This document shows, in pieces, positions 23,677 to 29,945 of a stretch of 29,945 bases of DNA. The position numbers were made by a program, and so were the translations under genes. Source of the DNA: CAYVXE01 sp964455375 (lineage in GTDB: Bacteria > Zhuqueibacterota > Zhuqueibacteria > Oceanimicrobiales > Oceanimicrobiaceae); NCBI GenBank assembly GCA_964455375.1, contig CAYVXE010000048.1, forward strand, positions 1 through 29,945, given 5' to 3'. Position 1 is the first letter of the stretch, and every line of letters starts with the position of its first letter. Below the pieces are notes generated by a model. The model saw only the letters and a list, made by a program, of their open reading frames with translations. It ran no database searches and was not told the DNA's origin.

Positions 23677-24903
23677 ATGCAAACAGAACAGTATCCCAAA
23701 ATTCGCTTCGTGGATTTTTTTCCGGTACAGACCGAAAACGGTCAGATGATCGCGCTACGCGATCAGAGTGGTATTTCCCCGGAGACTCTGGTTATTTCCC
23801 CCGATGTTTTTTACCTTTTGCAATTTTGTGACGGTCAACACTCCTTTGAGGACCTACAAAGTGAATATCTGAAAATCTTCAGCAAGTTTCTCCAGGCAAA
23901 CAATTTACGTCAGGTACTCGAAATGCTCGATGAGTACTTCTTCCTGGAAAATGACCGCTTCAGAGAGAGACGCCAAAAAATCGAAACAGATTTTGTTTCG
24001 CAGCCAGTGAGACCGGCAGCTCATGCAGGCACAAGCTACCAGGCTGAACCGACAAAACTGAAAGAGCAAATCGCCGGTTTCTTCAAACAAGCAAATGGAA
24101 TTCACCGCTCTTTCAAAGGCAAGGAAATCAAAGGGATGATTGCCCCGCATATCGACATCCGAGCTGGCGGCGTCTGTTACTCTTATGCTTACAAAGCACT
24201 TGCCGAGGCACATGACATCGACTGTTTTGTCATTCTCGGTACCGGACACAGCGGTTTGACCAACCTCTACTCCGTATTAGCAAAAGACTTTGCCACGCCT
24301 TTCGGTCTGGCAAAATGTGATTTTGATTTCATTCAGCAGTTGAAAAAAAATTATCCGGACGCCGCATATCCGGAAGTACTGTCGCATAAAACCGAACATA
24401 CGATTGAATTTCAACTCGTTTTTCTGCAGTACCTTCTACAGCAGAAAAGGCCGTTTACATTTGTCCCGATTTTATGTTCCTTTTCTTATCACATGTTAGA
24501 TGCCGGACAATTCAAACGCGAAAGCGAAATCATTGACAAATTCACGTATGGCCTAAAAAGAACCATCGCCGAATTTGACAAAAAAGTTTGTCTCGTTGCC
24601 AGTGTTGATTTTTCCCATGTGGGGCCACAGTACGGAGACCAGAATTCACCCGACGAACGTTTTATGGCAAATGTCCACAAGGCAGATAAAGAGCTAATTA
24701 CAAAAATTGAAGCTGTTGATGGGGATGGATTCTACAAAAGCGTTGCAGGTAAGCAGGATCAGTTCCGTGTCTGTGGCTTTTCTCCCATTTACACCATGTT
24801 GAAGGCCATCGATGCAAAAACAGGCCACTTCCTCAACTCAGCAGAAACAAAAATGGATGAAAAAAATTCAACCGTAACCTTTGCAAGTATGGTCCTCGAA
24901 TAA
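23677..24903 (+). CDS. amrB: AmmeMemoRadiSam protein B (Memo family) with extra N-terminal domain
   Basis: Residues about 112-405 form the Memo domain, related to extradiol dioxygenases and human MEMO1. The three metal ligands expected from MEMO1 are present: H158 in 'APHIDIRAGG', H191 in 'GTGHSG' and C366 in 'VCGFSP'. In many bacteria Memo occurs with AMMECR1 and a radical-SAM protein, a trio of unknown function; neither partner is in this window. Residues 1-110 are an added domain: 'LVISPDVFYLLQFCDGQHSFEDLQSEYL' reads like the small winged-helix PqqD/RRE type, which binds peptides in RiPP pathways. That domain call is tentative. The gene lies between YgfZ and an ArsR gene, at 14 and 8 bases. 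Confidence 0.88.
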   Translation: MQTEQYPKIRFVDFFPVQTENGQMIALRDQSGISPETLVISPDVFYLLQFCDGQHSFEDLQSEYLKIFSKFLQANNLRQVLEMLDEYFFLENDRFRERRQKIETDFVSQPVRPAAHAGTSYQAEPTKLKEQIAGFFKQANGIHRSFKGKEIKGMIAPHIDIRAGGVCYSYAYKALAEAHDIDCFVILGTGHSGLTNLYSVLAKDFATPFGLAKCDFDFIQQLKKNYPDAAYPEVLSHKTEHTIEFQLVFLQYLLQQKRPFTFVPILCSFSYHMLDAGQFKRESEIIDKFTYGLKRTIAEFDKKVCLVASVDFSHVGPQYGDQNSPDERFMANVHKADKELITKIEAVDGDGFYKSVAGKQDQFRVCGFSPIYTMLKAIDAKTGHFLNSAETKMDEKNSTVTFASMVLE

Positions 24904-24911
24904 TCTTAATC

Positions 24912-25292
24912 ATGAAATTGACAAGGAAAAAGAACCCCCCGGATGTTGAAGAATTTTTTCCGGAAAAATACATTAAGCAGGCAGTGAAAATTCTCAAACT
25001 GATCAGCGAGGAAAGCAAACTGCGCATCATGTTGCTACTTGCTAAAGAAGGAACAAAACGGGTTACCGACATTTCCGATATTTTACACATGAACCAAACC
25101 ACGGTGAGTCATCATTTGTCGCTGCTGCGCAACGCAGACCTGGTAACCACAAAGCGCGATGGGAAAAACATCTATTACGATATCAATGATGAACTGTGGC
25201 GGGAATTAGGAAAACAGTTTTTTGAGCACCTGCAAAAGGGTGACAATATTCATATTTTAGGAAAATTTGTTCTTAAGCGATTGTCGAAATGA
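24912..25292 (+). CDS. ArsR-family winged-helix regulator
   Basis: This DNA-binding protein of 126 residues has a clear ArsR fold: 'ISEESKLRIMLLLAKEGTKRVTDISDILHMNQTTVSHHLSLLRNADLVTTKRDGKNIYYDI'. It lacks cysteines altogether, so it has neither the CVC site of metal sensors nor other obvious thiol switches. It may respond to a non-metal signal or act constitutively. It begins eight bases after the Memo gene and is probably transcribed with ygfZ and amrB. The ATG has no strong ribosome site, so translation may be coupled. The stop faces the DUF1223 stop eight bases away. Confidence 0.88.
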   Translation: MKLTRKKNPPDVEEFFPEKYIKQAVKILKLISEESKLRIMLLLAKEGTKRVTDISDILHMNQTTVSHHLSLLRNADLVTTKRDGKNIYYDINDELWRELGKQFFEHLQKGDNIHILGKFVLKRLSK

Positions 25293-25300
25293 CCCATCCG

Positions 25301-26092
25301 TTAAAGTCCAACGCCGGCTGCCGCAAGCATCTCCAACGTCGCTTCGTCTTGCAGATATGCGATGATTGAACAGTTGGCAATTTTCACATTTTCAGAGACC
25401 TTCAATTGTACCGAGCCGGATGCCCGGCTCCGCACAGACCTTGTTTGAAAAATCCGGACAACATTTTCATGCCGCAATGTTTTACCCCTGTTTTCTCCAC
25501 GTTTTACATGTTGCAGCAGACCACGCTCCACCAACGCCACACTCAGTACGGCATTGTCTGATTTCTTCGCTAATTGATAAGAAACGTTTAAAAGCCTCTT
25601 CTTTGCTGACCAGTGATGTTTAAGATTCAGAGAAAAAGCTGCTTTCTGGGTCAATTCATGCGCAATGACACTTTGCAACTTCGATTCATCCGATCCCACG
25701 CATTCGACCTTTCCGTTAATGACAGCTTGCGGTGTGTAAATCGTGTTTTTGCCGAGCACAGCAGCATAGTGCTGTTGCCTTTCTGAAAACCGATGGTCAG
25801 AATACGGATCTTTCCAGCCTAAACTGTTCCAATAATCCACATGAAATGACAGAGCGAAAACAGGTACACGGTCTTCCCGTGCATTCGTGACAATTTCCGC
25901 CAACAGCACATCCGCCGGGGGACAGCTCGAACACCCCTCAGAGGTAAACAGTTCTACAACTGCAAATCCGTCGATTTTCTTTTCTCCCTGTTTAACGTTG
26001 ATCGATGCTTTTGATTGGCCTCCCGAATAACCTGAGAGGAGATGAAAAAGAAATGCCAACATCAAAACGGTCACATTTATGGTTGGTGTCAT
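25301..26092 (-). CDS. DUF1223 secreted thioredoxin-like protein
   Basis: This 263-residue protein has an N-terminal hydrophobic segment (about 5-20) that looks like a signal peptide, though without the usual positive charge. The DUF1223 domain follows, with 'VVELFTSEGCSSCPPADVLL' holding a C54-x2-C57 thioredoxin-like pair, then 'ALSFHVDYWNSLGWKDPYSDHRFSERQQHYA' and 'YTPQAVINGK', both typical of the family. Function is unknown; an oxidoreductase role outside the cytoplasm is a fair guess. It is a single gene facing ArsR, with only eight bases between stop codons, so no dedicated terminator separates them. Confidence 0.88.
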   Translation of the reverse strand: MTPTINVTVLMLAFLFHLLSGYSGGQSKASINVKQGEKKIDGFAVVELFTSEGCSSCPPADVLLAEIVTNAREDRVPVFALSFHVDYWNSLGWKDPYSDHRFSERQQHYAAVLGKNTIYTPQAVINGKVECVGSDESKLQSVIAHELTQKAAFSLNLKHHWSAKKRLLNVSYQLAKKSDNAVLSVALVERGLLQHVKRGENRGKTLRHENVVRIFQTRSVRSRASGSVQLKVSENVKIANCSIIAYLQDEATLEMLAAAGVGL

Positions 26093-26226
26093 GATCTATG
26101 TAAGTTTAATTTATCTGTGTATATATTTGGTGAACGATCATTCCCGGGCATCTTATTCCCGTGAAAATAAAGTAGATCTGTCTGAACAGTCTCAGTGGCT
26201 CATAATTTGTCGATTTTATAAATGTC

Positions 26227-26281
26227 TTGATTTCTTCGCTTGTTTTGGTTAAAATTGTTCCAATAAATAAAAAAATTTATT
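26227..26281 (+). promoter_or_regulatory. Putative hut promoter with AT-rich hairpin in the leader
   Basis: TTGATT (26227-26232), 17 bases and TAAAAT (26250-26255) suit a sigma-70 promoter with a leader of about 40 bases. Just after the expected start, AATAAAT (26262-26268) and ATTTATT (26275-26281) form a perfect seven-base inverted repeat around six A, a possible operator or weak RNA hairpin. Confidence 0.5.
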
Positions 26282-26302
26282 CTTTACTCAGCAGGAAAAA
26301 TC

Positions 26303-27877
26303 ATGTCAGACGTGGCGTTTCTATTTGGCAAAGAACACATGTCCGTCGGGGACGCTTTGGATTTGGCCTCCGGGAAACGCAAGGGTCGGATCGATGCGGA
26401 AACCACAGAGCGCATTAAGGCCAGCCGACAGATTGTACTGAATATCGTTGCCCGGGAAAAAACCGTTTATGGCGTCAACACGGGTTTCGGACCGCTCTGC
26501 ACCACCATTATCTCCCCGGACGATACGCGTAAACTTCAAGATAATATCCTGCGCAGTCACAGTGTCGGCGTCGGAGAACCCGTCCCGGATGAAATCTCGT
26601 TGCTCATGCTGGTGTTGAAAGTACATGCCCTGTCACAAGGATATTCCGGCATTGCACTTGCGACCTTAGAACGAATTCTCTGGCATATTGAAAACCGCAT
26701 CGCTCCTGTGGTGCCGTCACAGGGATCGGTTGGAGCTTCCGGCGACCTTGCCCCGCTGGCGCACCTCTTCCTGCCGCTCATCGGTCTCGGACGAGTACGC
26801 TACAAGGGTAAGATCGTTGCAACGGGTCGAATGCTACAGCAAGAAGGACTCACACCTCTTGTTCTGGGGCCAAAAGAAGGCCTGGCGCTCATTAACGGCA
26901 CGCAGTTTATTGCTGCATTTTCCGTGAAGGCTGTGGAGCGCATGCTGAATTGCCTGGATGCGGCCGACATCATCGGAGCAATGACCCTGGAGGCGCTGCT
27001 GGGCACGGAAAAACCGTTTGACGCCGAACTGCACAAGATTCGTCCTTTCATTGGCAATCAACATGTGGCGCACCGACTGCGCATTCTTCTAAAAAATTCT
27101 GAAATGGTGGAATCGCACAAGGACTGCAACCGGGTACAGGACCCGTATTCGCTCCGCTGTATGCCGCAGGTGCATGGCGCTTCACGCAATGCCTGGCTGC
27201 ACCTGAAAGAGCTGCTGACCATTGAACTGAATGCCGTGACAGACAATCCGATCATTCTCGACGAAAACAGAACTATCAGCGGCGGCAACTTTCATGGTCA
27301 GCCACTGGGGTTGCCGCTGGACTACACAACCATCGCCGCCAGCGAACTGGGCAACATTTCCGACCGGCGGACTTATCTCATGTTAGAAGGCGGGTTCGAA
27401 GGCTTGCCAAAACTGCTCATGAAAAACACCGGCATCAATTCCGGATTTATGATTCCCCAATACACCTCCGCCGCGTTGGTGAGTGAAAACAAGGGCCTCT
27501 GCTTTCCAACCAGCGCCGACAGTATTCCAACATCGCTGGGTCAGGAAGACCATGTAAGCATGGCATCCATTTGTGCGCGCCGCACCAATCAGGTTCTGGA
27601 TAACCTGGAAAATATTTTGGCTGTTGAACTTCTCTGCGCAGCTCAGGCGTTTGACTACCGCCGTCCCCTGAAATCCGGAAAAATTCTCGAAGCATGTCAC
27701 AACCTCATTCGCCAAAAAATAGATCACGCCGAACAAGATCGGGTGTTTGCGGATGACATAGAAACTGCCAGACGAATAATCGCCAGCAAAAAACTGGTGG
27801 ATGTTGCAAATGACACGGCTAAAAACGAACAAATCAACTTAAATGGAACGTATCATGAACTCTTCACAATTTATTAA
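26303..27877 (+). CDS. hutH: Histidine ammonia-lyase
   Basis: The enzyme converts histidine to urocanate and ammonia, the first step of histidine use. The 524 residues contain the self-formed MIO cofactor site A145-S146-G147 in 'GSVGASGDLAPLAH', the catalytic-loop motif 'TVYGVNTGFGPL' (54-65), 'NAVTDNPI' and 'SGGNFHGQP'. Those HAL-specific elements favour hutH over phenylalanine or tyrosine lyases, and the urocanate hydratase gene downstream settles it. AGGAAAA precedes the ATG. The end overlaps hutU by 23 or 35 bases depending on the hutU start. Confidence 0.96.
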   Translation: MSDVAFLFGKEHMSVGDALDLASGKRKGRIDAETTERIKASRQIVLNIVAREKTVYGVNTGFGPLCTTIISPDDTRKLQDNILRSHSVGVGEPVPDEISLLMLVLKVHALSQGYSGIALATLERILWHIENRIAPVVPSQGSVGASGDLAPLAHLFLPLIGLGRVRYKGKIVATGRMLQQEGLTPLVLGPKEGLALINGTQFIAAFSVKAVERMLNCLDAADIIGAMTLEALLGTEKPFDAELHKIRPFIGNQHVAHRLRILLKNSEMVESHKDCNRVQDPYSLRCMPQVHGASRNAWLHLKELLTIELNAVTDNPIILDENRTISGGNFHGQPLGLPLDYTTIAASELGNISDRRTYLMLEGGFEGLPKLLMKNTGINSGFMIPQYTSAALVSENKGLCFPTSADSIPTSLGQEDHVSMASICARRTNQVLDNLENILAVELLCAAQAFDYRRPLKSGKILEACHNLIRQKIDHAEQDRVFADDIETARRIIASKKLVDVANDTAKNEQINLNGTYHELFTIY

Positions 27878-29525
27878 AACCTACGCAGACCATCCGCATT
27901 ACAAAGCGCCCACCGGCACAACTCTGAATGCAAAATCTTGGCAAACCGAAGCGCCCCTGCGAATGTTCTTAAATAACCTTAATTCCGACGTTGCCGAAGA
28001 CCCGGAACACCTCGTCATTTATGGCGGTACCGGGCAAGCCGCAAGAAATGTGGACGCTGTGCATAAAATCATCGATTATCTTCTGCATTTAGAGGAAGAT
28101 GAAAGCCTGCTCATTCAATCGGGCAAACCTGTGGGAGTCGTGCGCTCGCATGCGGAGGCGCCCCGGGTTCTCATCGCCAACAGTAACCTTGTGCCGCACT
28201 GGGCAACATGGGAACATTTCAATGAATTGAAAGAACGCGGGCTCATGATGTTCGGTCAAATGACCGCCGGCAGTTGGATTTACATCGGCACGCAGGGCAT
28301 CTTACAAGGAACTTATGAAACGTTTGTGGCCTGCGGAGAAAAGTATTTTAACGGTGACTTGCGCCACAAGCTGCTGGTGACCGGTGGACTTGGCGGCATG
28401 GGTGGCGCGCAACCACTTGCAGCAACCATGGCAGGCGCAAGTTTTCTTGGCGCTGACGTTAACCCGGCACGCATACAAAAACGCCTTGACACAAAATATA
28501 TCGATCGTATGACAGACTCGTATGAAGAAGCGAAAAACTGGGCGCTCGAAGCAAAGGAAAAGGGCGAAGCGCTCTCCGTGGGTCTGGTGTCGGATATCGG
28601 CGACATGCTGGAAAAATTACTACAGGATGATATTATTCCGGATATCCTGACCGATCAGACGGCGGCGCACGACCCCATCAACGGCTACATTCCCAGTGGT
28701 CTGACCCTGCAAGAAGCCGCTGAGTTGCGTAACCGTGACCCGAAGACGTATGAATCGCAATCCCTTAAAAGCATGGCGCGGCATGTCGGGTTTATGCTGC
28801 AAATGCAAAAGCGCGGCAGCAGAACATTTGATTACGGCAATAATCTTCGTGAATTTGCCAAACAGGGCGGCGAAGAACATGCTTTCGATTTTAACGGATT
28901 TGTGCCGGAGTATATTCGTCCGTTATTCTGTGAAGGCAAAGGCCCATTTCGCTGGGCAGCTCTTTCCGGCGATCCCCAGGATATTTACGCAACGGATGAA
29001 CTGCTGATGCAAACCTTTCCGGAAGACAAACATCTGGTGAACTGGCTGCGGGAAGCACAGAAAAAAGTGGCCTTTCAGGGACTGCCCTGCCGCATTTGCT
29101 GGTTGGGTCTTGGCGAACGTGAGAAGGCCGGTCTCTTATTTAACGACCTGGTAAAATCAGGCAAAGTGAAAGCACCCATTGTCATTGGCCGCGATCATCT
29201 TGACTGTGGTTCCGTCGCCTCGCCTTTTCGTGAAACCGAAGGCATGAAAGACGGCAGCGACGCTGTTTCGGACTGGCCCCTACTGAATCTGATGGCCAAC
29301 ACCGGCGGTGGCGCCACGTGGGTTTCCTTTCATCACGGCGGCGGGGTTGGCATCGGCTACTCACAGCATGCAGGAATGGTTATTTTAGCGGATGGCAGTG
29401 AGCGCGCCGAACGTTGTATGAAACGTGTTTTATACAACGACCCCGCTACCGGTATTATGCGCCACGCCGACGCCGGTTATGAGAAAGCAATTGAGGTTGG
29501 AAAGAAATTTTCTGTAAAAATGTAA
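27843..29525 (+). CDS. hutU: Urocanate hydratase
   Basis: The enzyme hydrates urocanate to imidazolone propionate using tightly bound NAD+ as an electrophile. The 560 residues match the family length. 'IYGGTGQAARN' (about 59-69) and the NAD-binding 'GGLGGMGGAQPLAATMAG' are present, and C419 in 'RICWLGLG' probably matches the active-site cysteine of the Pseudomonas enzyme. Two starts are possible: ATG 27843, or ATG 27855 with GGAACG just upstream. Both lie inside hutH, so the two are translationally coupled. The usual next genes (hutI, and hutG or a formiminotransferase) do not follow; a hairpin block and a DUF559 gene come instead. Confidence 0.95.
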   Translation: MERIMNSSQFIKTYADHPHYKAPTGTTLNAKSWQTEAPLRMFLNNLNSDVAEDPEHLVIYGGTGQAARNVDAVHKIIDYLLHLEEDESLLIQSGKPVGVVRSHAEAPRVLIANSNLVPHWATWEHFNELKERGLMMFGQMTAGSWIYIGTQGILQGTYETFVACGEKYFNGDLRHKLLVTGGLGGMGGAQPLAATMAGASFLGADVNPARIQKRLDTKYIDRMTDSYEEAKNWALEAKEKGEALSVGLVSDIGDMLEKLLQDDIIPDILTDQTAAHDPINGYIPSGLTLQEAAELRNRDPKTYESQSLKSMARHVGFMLQMQKRGSRTFDYGNNLREFAKQGGEEHAFDFNGFVPEYIRPLFCEGKGPFRWAALSGDPQDIYATDELLMQTFPEDKHLVNWLREAQKKVAFQGLPCRICWLGLGEREKAGLLFNDLVKSGKVKAPIVIGRDHLDCGSVASPFRETEGMKDGSDAVSDWPLLNLMANTGGGATWVSFHHGGGVGIGYSQHAGMVILADGSERAERCMKRVLYNDPATGIMRHADAGYEKAIEVGKKFSVKM

Positions 29526-29548
29526 TACTTATGAACCGCAAGAGTTGT

Positions 29549-29615
29549 CCCCCGCTGGCGGGGGTGGCCGCAGGATCTATCCCCCGCTGGAGGGGGTGTC
29601 CCGAAGGGACGGGGG
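29549..29615. repeat. C/G-run hairpin block before the DUF559 gene
   Basis: CCCCCGC-TG-GCGGGGG (29549-29564) is a perfect seven-base-pair hairpin. A second copy follows at 29581-29596 (CCCCC-GCTGGA-GGGGG), then GTCCC-GAA-GGGAC (29598-29610) and another GGGGG (29611-29615), which can pair with the same C-run in an alternative fold. Four G-runs on the plus strand could also form a G-quadruplex. The block ends 13 bases before the nuclease start. Confidence 0.85.
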
Positions 29616-29628
29616 TGGAGAGGCCTCT

Positions 29629-29945
29629 ATGAAAGCAGATAAAACAAATAACTACGGTTACAACAAGAAACTACAGCCTTTCGCCAACAAGCTCAGAAAA
29701 GAGATGACCAAGGCAGAAGCCTGCCTATGGAAATACGCGCTTCGAGCGAGACTAATGAAAGGGTACCAATTTCGCAGGCAACGCCCGGTGCTGAATTACA
29801 TCGCTGATTTTATGTGTAAGGAACTCAGGCTGGTCATTGAGGTGGATGGCATAACACATTTTCAGGAAAAGACAATAATAAAAGATGAAATAAAAACAGG
29901 TGATTTGGAGAAAGCGGGATTTAAAGTCATCAGGTTTTCTGATGA
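29629..29945 (+). CDS. DUF559 (Vsr-like) endonuclease-domain protein, cut by window end
   Basis: The visible 105 residues match DUF559: 'LRKEMTKAEACLWKYALRARLMKGYQFRRQRPVLNYIADFMCKELRLVIEVDG' then 'LEKAGFKVIRF'. The fold is of the PD-(D/E)xK/Vsr nuclease type; D66 in 'YIADF' and E77 with D79 in 'VIEVDG' are the likely metal ligands. Family members are usually 115-130 residues, so about 15-25 are missing past the window edge. No activity is established for the family in general. GGAG lies some ten bases before the ATG, inside the end of the hairpin block. Its position right after hutU and the tight link to G/C-run hairpins suggest a mobile or repeat-maintaining unit, by analogy with RAYT and REP. 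Confidence 0.85.
   Translation, partial: MKADKTNNYGYNKKLQPFANKLRKEMTKAEACLWKYALRARLMKGYQFRRQRPVLNYIADFMCKELRLVIEVDGITHFQEKTIIKDEIKTGDLEKAGFKVIRFSD

Noticed and set aside
27383..27832. A 149-codon reading frame antisense to hutH
   Set aside because: It lies wholly within a highly conserved enzyme gene and shows no domain or ribosome site.
29549..29615. A CRISPR array
   Set aside because: The repeats are C/G-run hairpins of unequal length without regular spacers, and no cas gene is near.

Overview
The window is about 30 kb from a diderm (Gram-negative-type) bacterium with moderate GC. An Omp85 outer-membrane protein, Spy/CpxP-like periplasmic proteins, a SpoIID/SPOR cell-wall protein, a BFN-UVR protein, a Memo-family (AmmeMemoRadiSam) protein and many non-coding hairpin repeats fit an environmental lineage such as Calditrichota/KSB1 or a neighbour in the FCB group. 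That placement is inference; there is no rRNA or other decisive marker here.

Layout: 1-497 is a gene-poor mosaic of repeats. 498-5675 holds a single-POTRA Omp85 protein, a DUF4390 protein, an NtrY-like kinase and an NtrX/NtrC-like sigma-54 activator, with the first three translationally coupled. 5942-8184 (minus) is an envelope/metal stress operon: ECF sigma, zinc-finger anti-sigma and two Spy/CpxP-like proteins, with the same ECF-type promoter written twice. 8494-10956 (minus) has a BFN-UVR protein with a clear terminator, then a SpoIID amidase-enhancer-like protein. 11205-12134 has a 3-methyladenine glycosylase and a TfoX-N protein. 12452-16123 has two MATE exporters flanking a small ArsC, separated by hairpin elements.

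16201-19445 is a compact metal-resistance operon: a CadC-type repressor, a P1B-2 Zn/Cd/Pb ATPase and a ZIP-family transporter, behind a strong promoter overlapped by an operator-like palindrome. 19604-20489 has a self-regulated TetR gene and a seven-iron ferredoxin ending in a strong terminator. 20629-25292 carries an EamA transporter, RNase Z, a YgfZ-like folate protein, a Memo-family protein with an extra N-terminal domain, and an ArsR regulator. A DUF1223 gene converges on it. 26303-29525 is hutH-hutU, the first two steps of histidine breakdown. A block of C/G-rich hairpins and a DUF559 nuclease gene, cut by the window end, follow hutU.

Most genes belong to known families. The features most worth following up are the DUF559 nuclease with its hairpin block, the duplicated ECF promoter, the natural Cys11-less CadC with an unusual ZIP protein, the YgfZ-Memo-ArsR cluster, the Omp85-DUF4390-NtrYX operon, and several hairpin repeat families. 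I found no CRISPR array, rRNA, tRNA or prophage.
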